Source: Verrucomicrobiota bacterium
GTDB taxonomy: Bacteria; Verrucomicrobiota; Verrucomicrobiia; Limisphaerales; UBA9464
Reading direction: 5' to 3'
Length of the DNA: 64,000 nt
NCBI GenBank assembly: GCA_947454705.1
Contig: CANGKZ010000026.1
Location: forward strand, 1 to 64,000
Shown here: in pieces, positions 45,652 through 54,009 of the stretch
Layout: the number at the start of each line of letters is the position of its first letter
Position numbering within the stretch: the stretch's first letter is position 1
Translations under genes and position numbers: made by a program
Notes under the pieces: model-generated
The model's database searches: none
The model's input: the letters and a program-made list of their open reading frames with translations, nothing else
Told to the model about the DNA's origin: nothing

Positions 45652-46230
45652 TCAAATCGTCAACACCACGGTGCCCGAAAGCTCCACCGCGAGGGAGCGG
45701 GTGGAGGCGTGAAGCGACACCGGTGCTGGAAGTCCCAACGAACGGCCGGGATGAATTCCGGCCAGGAGCTGCATCGATTCCCGCAGACTCAACGCTGCGA
45801 GAGCTGCACGGGCGTGATCCTTTTGGAGACCTGCATCGGAACGTACCGTTCGTTGCACAAGGGAACGCGATTCGGAAACGGATCCGATGGTTGAAAAGGT
45901 AAGAACGTGATCCGCCTCTCCCGAATTCGACGGCTTGGAGAAGCACATCAGGCTTCGAACGAGGGGCGTATGCTGATGGACCATCTCCTGACCCGCCGCG
46001 CCGCGTTCATGCCGGAGTTCGACATGGGTTTCATCGCCCGAGGCGACGAATCGAATCGCGTGGCCGCCATCCATCCACGCAATCAGCGCGGTGGCGAGGG
46101 GAAGTAGCGGACTCCACACCGCCAGCTGAAGCACGAGGCACAGGCTCCCGAGCACGGCCAAGCCGCGCTGACGTTGGAGCGAACGAATGCCACGCATCTC
46201 AGCCATAAGCTGTTGCTCAGCCGAAGCCAT
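45652..46230 (-). CDS. Histidine-containing secreted or membrane protein of unknown function
   Basis: The 192-residue protein has one strong hydrophobic segment (GLAVLGSLCLVLQLAVWSPLLPLATALIAWM, about 24-54). A domain follows with DGGHAIRF, HVELRHERG, a histidine pair in MVHQHTPL, and DHVLTFSTIG. The spread of His residues next to an RND metal pump suggests a metal-linked role, and similar small H-rich proteins sit by metal efflux genes in other bacteria; this is inference. It is transcribed toward the efflux genes with a 181-base gap. The ATG at 46230 is the longest start; ATGs at 46206 and 46197 would also keep the membrane segment. Confidence 0.55.
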   Translation of the reverse strand: MASAEQQLMAEMRGIRSLQRQRGLAVLGSLCLVLQLAVWSPLLPLATALIAWMDGGHAIRFVASGDETHVELRHERGAAGQEMVHQHTPLVRSLMCFSKPSNSGEADHVLTFSTIGSVSESRSLVQRTVRSDAGLQKDHARAALAALSLRESMQLLAGIHPGRSLGLPAPVSLHASTRSLAVELSGTVVLTI

Positions 46231-46435
46231 GAGGCAAGGGAAAATCTGATCTCCCGTTCCCTAGGGGACACGGCAACAGAAGGAGTGGATCGCACGGTTT
46301 TTTCTCGGCATCGATTCGGAGGAGACCTAGTTTCACCTTTCAGCGGATCCAGTGATTGCGAGTCCTAGGAAACAGGATGCCATACGCATCTTCTGCCTCT
46401 CCGATGCACCGCAATTCCCCACGCTGTTTGCGTTC

Positions 46436-47272
46436 ATGATCAGCAAGACCACCGGACTTTCCGCAGTCCTGACCGGTGCCAACGGCGGCCTCGGGCTCCC
46501 GTTGACCGCTGCGCTTGCAGCCGCCGGCATGGATCTGCTCTTGGTCGCGTATCCTGGTGTGGGCCTCGACGAGGCATGCGCCGTGGCTCGGCGTCATGGC
46601 GTGAAGGCCACTTCCCTCGTTGCAGATCTTCGGGAGGAGTCGGGTCGAAACCTCACCCTGCAAACTGCACGCGAGCGTCTGGGCCGAGTGGACATTCTCG
46701 TCAACAACGCCGGCGTCGAATACTCCGCCCCCTATCACGAGTTGTCGGTGACGCAGATCCGCGAAGTGATGAGCGTGAATTTGGAAGCTCCGATGATGCT
46801 CACGCGCGGCGTGCTACCCGAAATGGTGCAACGCGGACTGGGACACATCGTCAACATCTCATCCCTTGCTGGAAAAGCAGGGCCCGCCTGTCAAGAACCC
46901 TACGCGGCGTCGAAGGCGGCCTTGTGCGCGTTTACCTATTCCTTGCGCAACACGTATCGCGGCACCGGGGTGAGCGCCTCGGTGATCACGCCAGGATTCG
47001 TCGATGCTGGAATTTATTCCCGGATGAAGACCCGCACCGGGAGGTCCGCTCCTCCGCTGCTCGCGGCCTGCAGTCCGGATCGCGTGGCGGCGGCGGTGAT
47101 CCGCGCCATCACGCGTGATCGCGCGGAAATCATCGTCAATCGCTACCCGATGCGCCCCCTGCTGGCCTGCATGGCGTTGTGGTCGGGCTTTGCCGAACGG
47201 GTGCCTCAATGGACCGGCGCCAATGACCTGTTCCGCGCCGCAGCCAAGGCGGAGACCCCATCCAAGGGATAG
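46436..47272 (+). CDS. Short-chain dehydrogenase/reductase (SDR)
   Basis: The 278-residue classical SDR has the cofactor motif TGANGGLG (residues 13-20), the NNAG motif, the catalytic ISSLAG with Ser near 143, and the YxxxK pair at Tyr156 and Lys160 (PYAASKAA). SDRs of this type reduce ketones or oxidise alcohols of lipids, sugars or steroids with NAD(P)H. It lies 54 bases before a FadL-type fatty-acid porin and the PhcB-like gene set, so a fatty acyl or hydroxy-fatty-acid substrate is a reasonable guess. The ATG at 46436 begins directly at the fold. Confidence 0.88.
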   Translation: MISKTTGLSAVLTGANGGLGLPLTAALAAAGMDLLLVAYPGVGLDEACAVARRHGVKATSLVADLREESGRNLTLQTARERLGRVDILVNNAGVEYSAPYHELSVTQIREVMSVNLEAPMMLTRGVLPEMVQRGLGHIVNISSLAGKAGPACQEPYAASKAALCAFTYSLRNTYRGTGVSASVITPGFVDAGIYSRMKTRTGRSAPPLLAACSPDRVAAAVIRAITRDRAEIIVNRYPMRPLLACMALWSGFAERVPQWTGANDLFRAAAKAETPSKG

Positions 47273-47326
47273 CCCAACGATTTACCACCCCTGAATCTCA
47301 ACACACACCTCGAGATCCCCGCTCCC

Positions 47327-48553
47327 ATGCACCAGAACCGAATCTCATCGCGATGGCTTGGTCTTGCCGCCACCGCCTGCGTCAGCAGCTTGATTCCCGC
47401 CCAGGCGACCGGATTCCGGCTGCCGGATCAGGACGCCGTGGCCACCGCGCGCGGCGAAGCGTTCGTCGCCACGGCCGATAATCCTTCGGCCGTGTTCTAC
47501 AATCCCGCCGGAATCACCCAGCTCGAAGGACAACAAATCCGCGCCGGAATCTACGGGCTTTCGCTCGATGTCCGGTACCGCTCCCCGGCGGGGCAGACCT
47601 ACGCGAATCAAAAGGATCTGCACGCCATCCCGCAGCTCTTCTACACGCTGACCCCAAAGGACAGCGCCTTTTCCTACGGCATGGGCGTGTATTCCCCCAT
47701 GGGCCTGAGCAGCGAATGGCCGCAGGACACCGGGTTCCGCACCATCGGCACCCGCGGCAGCCTGACCATGATCACCCTGCATCCTGTCGCTGCGTGGAAG
47801 GTCGCACCGGGTCTCTCCATTTCCGCAGGCCCCACCTTCAACCTCGCCGAAGTCGATCTTCGACAGGGCTTCCTCACCCCGGCGGCGGGCGTGGGCGATG
47901 AGTTCCGATTCAAGGGCAATGGATGGGACCCCGGCTTCAACGCTGGCGTGATGTGGAATCCGGTGACCGAATGGCAGTTCGGCCTCACCTACAAGAGCGC
48001 GCCGACGCTCGATTTCTCCGGTTCCAGCACATTGACCGCGCCCGGACTGAACACGCGCGTCGATGCCTCCACCCGCTTCGTCATGCCCCAGAGCGTCGCA
48101 GCGGGCATTTCGTTCCGTCCCTCGCCCAAGTGGAATCTCGAATTCGACATCGATTGGACCGACTGGAGCCGGGTCAAAACCCTGACCATCCAGCAGTCCC
48201 CGCTGCCTCCCGCCGGACAGGAGCTCCACTGGCGCTCGAGCATGTACTACGAGTTCGGCGTCACCCGGTACCTCGACAACGGCTGGAGCGTGAGCGCGGG
48301 TTACATTTTCAACGAGAACTCGCTCCCCGATGATCACTACTCGCCGCTGGTCGGCGACCTCGACCGCCATTTCCTCAGCGCCGGTGCGGGCTGGAAACAC
48401 GGCGGATTCTCGGTCGATTTTGCGTACCAATTTGGGTACGGACCCGAACGAACGGTCAGCGGCAGCGGCATCAATGCCTTTGGCCAATCGGCGGACGGGC
48501 GGTATCGGTTCCTGAGCCATGCGCTGCTGCTGTCGGTGGGATGGAAGTTCTAG
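47327..48553 (+). CDS. FadL/OmpP1/TodX-family outer-membrane transport protein
   Basis: The 408-residue outer-membrane barrel has a signal peptide (WLGLAATACVSSLIPAQA) and then the FadL hatch region GFRLPDQDAVATARGEAFVATADNPSAVFYNPAGITQLEGQQ, whose NPAG motif is diagnostic. The remaining sequence is alternating beta-strands, and the protein ends VGWKF with the terminal Phe expected for outer-membrane insertion. FadL proteins pass long-chain fatty acids and other hydrophobic molecules, and in some bacteria long-chain signal molecules. It sits between the SDR and the PhcB-like methyltransferase on the same strand. Confidence 0.93.
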   Translation: MHQNRISSRWLGLAATACVSSLIPAQATGFRLPDQDAVATARGEAFVATADNPSAVFYNPAGITQLEGQQIRAGIYGLSLDVRYRSPAGQTYANQKDLHAIPQLFYTLTPKDSAFSYGMGVYSPMGLSSEWPQDTGFRTIGTRGSLTMITLHPVAAWKVAPGLSISAGPTFNLAEVDLRQGFLTPAAGVGDEFRFKGNGWDPGFNAGVMWNPVTEWQFGLTYKSAPTLDFSGSSTLTAPGLNTRVDASTRFVMPQSVAAGISFRPSPKWNLEFDIDWTDWSRVKTLTIQQSPLPPAGQELHWRSSMYYEFGVTRYLDNGWSVSAGYIFNENSLPDDHYSPLVGDLDRHFLSAGAGWKHGGFSVDFAYQFGYGPERTVSGSGINAFGQSADGRYRFLSHALLLSVGWKF

Positions 48554-48637
48554 CCGCCGTCCAGCGGATTGGATCGCCCGTGGTCTCTGAACCCTCGCGG
48601 AACGATCCACCGCTGGCGTCGGATGGAAGTCTTGAGC

Positions 48638-50071
48638 ATGAGCAACAAGCTCCCAACCCCCCTGCTCGGCGAGCGGGAGACGATCATCAGCTGTCGCAAC
48701 AGCCAGGGATCGGAGGTCCGCGCCACCCCGGTGCGGCTGACCCGTTTCACGGTCGTCTTTGAGGTCTATAATCCGTTCAGCATCGTCCAGTTGTCGGAGG
48801 TGCTGAGCGAGTTCCGCATCACGGTGAAGGACCGGCTGATGTACCGCGGACGCGCCGTGGTGAGCAGCCTGGTGAACACCGGGATCATGCTCATGGTCGA
48901 GGCCACGCTGGAAGAGGCGTGGCTCGATGTGGACCTGTTTCAGCCCGCCGGAAGCCGGGAGCAGCTGGTCGCCGAGTTTTCCGAATTCCTCCAGGAATGG
49001 CGGAAAATCCACTTCGTCACCCCCGAGTTCAAGGTAGTGGTGGCGGACATGCAGACACTCCTGGCCGACCTGCGGCGCTGGATGGAACAGGTGGAGCTGG
49101 GGATTCGCTCCGCGCCCGCGGGGGACCGGAGTCAGCTCGAGCGCAATGTGCTCGAGGAATTGGGACTGGGCGTGATGCCCACCATTCACGAACTGTTCCA
49201 GCGGTTCGAATCCATCGCCGGCGCGATCGATCCGCAGTTGCAGCCGATGCACCGGACCTACATCAAGCGACAGCTCCATCCGCTGGTGCTGTGCTCGCCG
49301 TTCGCCTTCCGCACCTACCAGAAGCCGCTGGGATACGCCGGCGACTACGAAATGGTGAACATGATCCTGCGCGATCCGCTGGAGGGAGGATCCCTGTTCG
49401 CCAAGACGGTGAACCTGTACTTCCTCAATTCCGCTCCGGCACTCGCGCACCGGAACCGAATCCGTTACCTCGTCGAAACCCTCACCGGCGAGGCGCGACG
49501 CGTGGCGGCCACCGGACGCTCGGTTCGCATCCTCAATCTCGGATGCGGCCCCGCGGGCGAGATCCAGGAGATGCTCCAGACCGATCCGATCTGCGACTCC
49601 ATGGATTTCACGCTCATGGATTTCAACGACGAGACGCTGGAGTTCACGCAGACCCGGCTGGAGAAACTGCGCGCGCAGCACGGACGCCGGACCGCGATTC
49701 AGTTCGTGAAGAAATCGGTGCACCAGGTGCTCAAGGACGGATCGCGTCCGTCGTCCCCGAAAACACGGTACGAAATCGTCTACTGCGCCGGGCTGTTCGA
49801 CTACCTGTCGGACCGCATCTGCCAGCGGTTGATGAACATTTTCTACGACCTGCTGGAACCCGGCGGTTTGTTGATCGCCACCAACGTTGACCCTTGCAAT
49901 CCCACCCGGTGCGGCATGGAGTTCATTCTCGACTGGCACCTGATCTACCGGGACTCGAAGCAACTGCTGCAGCTCCATCCCCTCTCAGCCCCGCAGGGCA
50001 ACGTGGTCACCAAGTCCGATGACACGGGCGTCAACATCTACATTGAAGTCCGGAAGCCCGCCGCCGCCTGA
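48638..50071 (+). CDS. PhcB-like SAM-dependent methyltransferase, possible hydroxy-fatty-acid methyl ester synthase
   Basis: The 477-residue protein has an N-terminal PilZ-like beta-rich region (about 15-110), a helical linker, and a class I methyltransferase domain with the SAM motif ILNLGCGP (298-305). The conserved entry KPLGYAGDYEMVN (about 228-240), SLFAKTVNLYFLNSAPA, YCAGLFDYLSDRICQ and EPGGLLIATN are hallmarks of the family containing Ralstonia PhcB, which makes 3-hydroxypalmitic or 3-hydroxymyristic acid methyl ester as a quorum signal. The ATG at 48638 follows an ATG-poor leader. It overlaps the next gene, a PhcS-like kinase, by 53 bases. That it makes a signal is inference from family and context. 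Confidence 0.85.
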   Translation: MSNKLPTPLLGERETIISCRNSQGSEVRATPVRLTRFTVVFEVYNPFSIVQLSEVLSEFRITVKDRLMYRGRAVVSSLVNTGIMLMVEATLEEAWLDVDLFQPAGSREQLVAEFSEFLQEWRKIHFVTPEFKVVVADMQTLLADLRRWMEQVELGIRSAPAGDRSQLERNVLEELGLGVMPTIHELFQRFESIAGAIDPQLQPMHRTYIKRQLHPLVLCSPFAFRTYQKPLGYAGDYEMVNMILRDPLEGGSLFAKTVNLYFLNSAPALAHRNRIRYLVETLTGEARRVAATGRSVRILNLGCGPAGEIQEMLQTDPICDSMDFTLMDFNDETLEFTQTRLEKLRAQHGRRTAIQFVKKSVHQVLKDGSRPSSPKTRYEIVYCAGLFDYLSDRICQRLMNIFYDLLEPGGLLIATNVDPCNPTRCGMEFILDWHLIYRDSKQLLQLHPLSAPQGNVVTKSDDTGVNIYIEVRKPAAA

Positions 50072-52727
50072 TCCCCCGGATCCGGCGGAATTCCAGGCGG
50101 CGTTCCAGAAGGAGGACCTTCGGGAGCGGCTCCGCATCGGCAAGCTCGGCTGCGCGCTGGTCATCGTGCTCATGCCGGTGGGCTGGGTGCTCGACGTGAT
50201 GGTGGACACTCCGTCGGCCCCCATGTTTCTGGGCCTGCGGTTGCTGTGCTCGGTGCTGACCGGCGGCATCCTCGCGCTTCACTACACCGACTGGGGAAAA
50301 CGCCACGTGAAGTGGATCGGCCTGCTGATCGCGCTCCTGCCCGCGCTGTCGATTGCCGTGATGATCGCGTTTCAGAAGGGCGTTCATTCCAGCTACTACG
50401 CGGGCCTCAACCTGGTGTTGATCGCTGTAAACGTGGTGGCCCGTTGGACCATCCAGGAGTCCCTCGCCATCGTGGGATCCATCCTCGCGATGTACGCGGG
50501 CGCCTGTTTCGTGGGAACGCCGAAGGGTGAATTCACCACCTCGGTGATGGTGAACAACCTCTATTTCCTGGCCCTCACCGCAGTGATCGTGGTGGCGGGC
50601 AACGGCCTGTACAACCGGCTGCGCGAGCGCGAATTCACCTTCCGATTTGAACTCGATCGCAACCAGCGCCTGCTCGAGGAATCCAACCGGAAGCTCCGCG
50701 AACTCGACGAACTCAAAAGCCGCTTCTTCGCCAACATCAGCCACGAGCTCCGCACGCCGCTCACGCTCCTGCTCGCCCCGCTCGATTCCCTGCTGGCCCG
50801 CGGTGCGGCCGTGTCCCACGACGAACTCACCACCGAGCTGCACCGGATGCAGTCGAACGGCCTCCGGCTGCTCAAGCTGATCAACGACCTCCTCGATCTG
50901 GTTCGATTGGAATCCGGCGGAATGGCCATTCGACGCCAGCGCGTGGACATCGATTCCCTGGTTCGCGGCATTGTCTCGTCGGCCGCGTCGCTCGCCCAGG
51001 ACCGTCGGCTCAATCTCCGCGCGGAGGTTTCGATTCACGACGATCCGGTGATGGTGGACCCCGACAAAATCGAGAAGGTCCTGCTCAACCTGCTGATCAA
51101 CGCCATCAAATTCACCGGCGCCGGCGGTACGGTGGAATGCCGCGCGCGACGCGAGGGCGATCGACTGCTGCTTCAGGTGGTCGACACCGGCATGGGCATC
51201 CAGCCGGAGCAAATCCCCTTTGTGTTCGATCGCTTTTGGCAGGCGGACACCTCGGCACGACGCAAACATCAGGGCGCAGGCATCGGCCTCGCGCTGGTGA
51301 AGGAATTCGTCGAAGTGCAGGGCGGAAGCATCTCTGTGGAAAGCGTGGTCAACCAGGGCACGACCTTCACGGTGTCGCTTCCCTGGATCACCCCCGACAC
51401 CAGCCCCGCGCCGGAACCCGCCAAAAACGAGCCTTCGAAGCAGGGTACTGAGGCCGACCCCAACGCCGAGCCGCAGGATCGCTGGCTGGTGGAGTTGTAC
51501 CGCCGTGCGGATCTGTTCCCCGCGCTCGCGTCGCTGCGCGATTCCGTTCGAAGCGAGGAGGCCCCGATTGGCGATTCGCGTCCCGCGCTGCTCATCGCGG
51601 ACGACGAACCCGACATGCTGCAATTCCTCCGCACGCAGCTCTCGCCGCATTTCCGCGTCATCGAGGCCGTCGATGGACAACAAGCAATTGATCGCGCCGT
51701 GCAATACCGGCCCGAGGCGGTGTTGTGCGACATGATGATGCCGGAGAAGGACGGCCTCCAGGTGTGTCGCGAGCTGCGCGAACGCATCACCACGCGGCAC
51801 ATTCCCATCGTGCTCCTCACCGCCCGGGCCGACGAAGCGACCAAGCTCGCGGGCCTGGAAGTCGGGGCAAACGACTTCCTCACCAAACCGTTTTCCGGCA
51901 CCGAGCTTCATCTGCGCCTCGGCAACCTGGTGGAATCCCACAAGCTCCAGCGCCTCCTCGCGCGGCAAAAGCAGATCCTGGAATCCACGCTGGAGGAATT
52001 GAAGGACACCGAATTGCAGCTCGTGCAATCGGAGAAGCTCGCCTCCCTCGGTCGCTTCAGCGCGGGCATCATCCACGAGATCAACAACCCGCTGAACTAC
52101 GCCAAGACCGGCATCTTCACCTTGAAGAAGATGGCGCGTCGCATGCCCGAGGCCGATCAGGCGGACTACACCGACATCCTGGCCGACATCGAGAACGGCC
52201 TGAATCGCGTCGCGGTCATCATTTCGGAGCTGCGCGGCTTCACCCATCCGGACCAGGAGCGGATCGACGACGTGGAGGTCGCCGCCGCCATCGAGACGGC
52301 GCTTCAGTTCCTATCGGCCGAGATTGGAGACCGTCTCCAGATCGTTCGATCCATCCCCGAAGGCCTCACCCTGCGCGCCAACCGGAACCGGCTGGTTCAA
52401 GTTTTCCTCAACCTTTTGGAGAACGCCGTCGATGCCACCAAGGAGAAGCAGTATCCGGAGGGAACAAACCCGGAGATCCGCATCACCGGTACCGCCGAGG
52501 GCGCCATGACCCGGGTCGTGATCCACGACAACGGACCGGGCATCCCGGAGGACATCCACGACAAGATCTTCGAACCCTTCTTCACCACCAAGGAAGTGGG
52601 TCAGGGCACGGGGTTGGGACTCAGCATCTGTCACCGGCTGGTTTCCGAAATGGAAGGGCGCATCCATGTGACAAGTGCGCACAGGGAATGGAGCGAATTT
52701 ACATTGGAATTCCCCCGCAGCGTGTGA
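50019..52727 (+). CDS. PhcS-like membrane hybrid sensor with two kinase modules around a receiver
   Basis: The 902-residue protein has six N-terminal membrane helices (about 40-205) without a large periplasmic domain, as in sensors of hydrophobic signals. A HisKA with His242 (FFANISHELRTPL) and HATPase_c (about 350-460, NLLINAIKFTG, VDTGMGIQ) follow. Then come a receiver domain with Asp571 (LCDMMMPEKDG), a coiled coil, a second HisKA with His686 (GIIHEINNPLNY), and a second HATPase_c (about 795-900, ENAVDAT, GPGIPEDI). All catalytic motifs of both kinase modules look intact. The ATG at 50019 lies inside the end of the PhcB-like gene, so translation is probably coupled. It should sense the methyltransferase product. 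Confidence 0.88.
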   Translation: MTRASTSTLKSGSPPPPDPPDPAEFQAAFQKEDLRERLRIGKLGCALVIVLMPVGWVLDVMVDTPSAPMFLGLRLLCSVLTGGILALHYTDWGKRHVKWIGLLIALLPALSIAVMIAFQKGVHSSYYAGLNLVLIAVNVVARWTIQESLAIVGSILAMYAGACFVGTPKGEFTTSVMVNNLYFLALTAVIVVAGNGLYNRLREREFTFRFELDRNQRLLEESNRKLRELDELKSRFFANISHELRTPLTLLLAPLDSLLARGAAVSHDELTTELHRMQSNGLRLLKLINDLLDLVRLESGGMAIRRQRVDIDSLVRGIVSSAASLAQDRRLNLRAEVSIHDDPVMVDPDKIEKVLLNLLINAIKFTGAGGTVECRARREGDRLLLQVVDTGMGIQPEQIPFVFDRFWQADTSARRKHQGAGIGLALVKEFVEVQGGSISVESVVNQGTTFTVSLPWITPDTSPAPEPAKNEPSKQGTEADPNAEPQDRWLVELYRRADLFPALASLRDSVRSEEAPIGDSRPALLIADDEPDMLQFLRTQLSPHFRVIEAVDGQQAIDRAVQYRPEAVLCDMMMPEKDGLQVCRELRERITTRHIPIVLLTARADEATKLAGLEVGANDFLTKPFSGTELHLRLGNLVESHKLQRLLARQKQILESTLEELKDTELQLVQSEKLASLGRFSAGIIHEINNPLNYAKTGIFTLKKMARRMPEADQADYTDILADIENGLNRVAVIISELRGFTHPDQERIDDVEVAAAIETALQFLSAEIGDRLQIVRSIPEGLTLRANRNRLVQVFLNLLENAVDATKEKQYPEGTNPEIRITGTAEGAMTRVVIHDNGPGIPEDIHDKIFEPFFTTKEVGQGTGLGLSICHRLVSEMEGRIHVTSAHREWSEFTLEFPRSV

Positions 52728-52746
52728 CACACCAAGGCTCTAGGAA

Positions 52747-54000
52747 ATGGATTCGCACTACGATTACCGCCGATACGGCATCCTCTACGTCGATGACGAG
52801 GGGCTGTCGCTCAAGAATTTTGAGCGGGCGTATCGCGATACCTTCCGCATTTTCACCGCCCCCACGGCGGATGAAGGGTTCCAACTGCTGGAGAAGCACG
52901 CCGACGAGATCGCCGTGGTCATGTCGGACCAGCGCATGCCCGGGACCAAGGGCGTGCAGTTCCTGGAACGCGTTCGCAAGTTTCGGCCACGCACCATCCG
53001 CATTCTCGCCACCGCGTTCTCCGATCTCGATGCCGCCATCTCCGCGGTGAACAGCGGAGCGATCTACAAGTACATCACCAAACCGTTCGACGGCGAAGTG
53101 CTCGAACACACGCTGAAGCGCAGCCTGGAGTTCTACATCGTCCAGCGGGAGCGCGACCAGTTGCTCGCGGAAAAGCTCTCCGCCCTGCACAAGATGGTGA
53201 TCACCGACCGGGTGCTCGGCCTCGGGGTCCTCGCAGCGGGGCTCGGGCAGCACGTCCGCAACTCGATGGCCGCCATCCGCACCTTCGTGGATCTCGCTCC
53301 CGAAATGCTCAATCGCGAGAGCCTCGATCTCGGCAGCCTTCAGAATCCGGCCTTCTGGCATGACTTCCACGCCAAGGTGCAGGATCGGATGAAGACCCTC
53401 GTCGACCTGCTGAATCACCTTTCGGAAAACGCCCGCCCGGAGCCCTTCGTGTTCGACTCCGAAGTGGCGCTGCGGGATCTGGTCACCGGAGCCACGCAAC
53501 AGCTCTCCGCGCCGCTCCTGCAAAATCGCATCCAGCTGGTCAACCTGATCCCGGACGACCTACCCAAGCTCCGCGTGGACCTGCCCAAGGCGCAGAAACT
53601 CTTCGAACTCATCCTGCGCGACGAACTGGCCAACCTTCAGGAAAACGCCACCGTCCGCTTCGAGGCGAGCCTCGCCCCTACCGGCGACCGCCTTCGCCTC
53701 CGCATCGAGGACAACGGCCCCGGGCTTCCCGAGGAATCCCTCAAGGCGCTTTTCGATCCCTTCGCCAGCCGCGGGGCGGTCAGCGACGAATTCGGGATCA
53801 ACCTCATGGGATGCTACTTCATCGTGCATCACCACGGCGGCACCATTTCGGTGGAACCAGGCGCGGAAAGCGGACTCGTTTTCAACATCGAGCTCCCCCT
53901 GCGGCCGGACACCAGCCCCAGCGCCGTGGACAGCGAGGAATTCCTCGTCCGCGTCATGACCAACGAACGGCTGTGGGAACGCCTGCTGGCAACCGCCTGA
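52747..54000 (+). CDS. Receiver-kinase protein, PhcQ/PhcR-type
   Basis: The 417-residue soluble protein begins with a receiver domain (YGILYVDDE; Asp61 in SDQRMPG; Lys in YKYITKPF). A coiled coil and a HisKA-like segment with His169 in GLGQHVRNSM follow, then a HATPase_c domain with IEDNGPGLPEE. The ATP N-box is weak. The opening YRRYGILYVDDEGLSLKNFERAY and ITDRVLGLGVLAAGL match the PhcQ-like family found beside PhcB and PhcS; this comparison is from memory. It has no DNA-binding domain, so it must pass the signal on by phosphotransfer or protein contact. It starts 19 bases after the PhcS-like gene. Confidence 0.85.
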   Translation: MDSHYDYRRYGILYVDDEGLSLKNFERAYRDTFRIFTAPTADEGFQLLEKHADEIAVVMSDQRMPGTKGVQFLERVRKFRPRTIRILATAFSDLDAAISAVNSGAIYKYITKPFDGEVLEHTLKRSLEFYIVQRERDQLLAEKLSALHKMVITDRVLGLGVLAAGLGQHVRNSMAAIRTFVDLAPEMLNRESLDLGSLQNPAFWHDFHAKVQDRMKTLVDLLNHLSENARPEPFVFDSEVALRDLVTGATQQLSAPLLQNRIQLVNLIPDDLPKLRVDLPKAQKLFELILRDELANLQENATVRFEASLAPTGDRLRLRIEDNGPGLPEESLKALFDPFASRGAVSDEFGINLMGCYFIVHHHGGTISVEPGAESGLVFNIELPLRPDTSPSAVDSEEFLVRVMTNERLWERLLATA

Positions 54001-54009
54001 TCCGAACGC

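Noticed and set aside
47345-49978. 877-codon open frame on the minus strand across FadL and the PhcB-like gene
   Set aside because: It crosses two well-supported genes and shows no family features.
50031-52247. 738-codon frame antisense to the PhcS-like kinase
   Set aside because: The kinase and receiver motifs are all on the plus strand. The antisense product has no domain.
50019-52727. Frameshift or two fused genes in the long hybrid sensor
   Set aside because: One uninterrupted frame carries all domains, and the linkers between them read smoothly.
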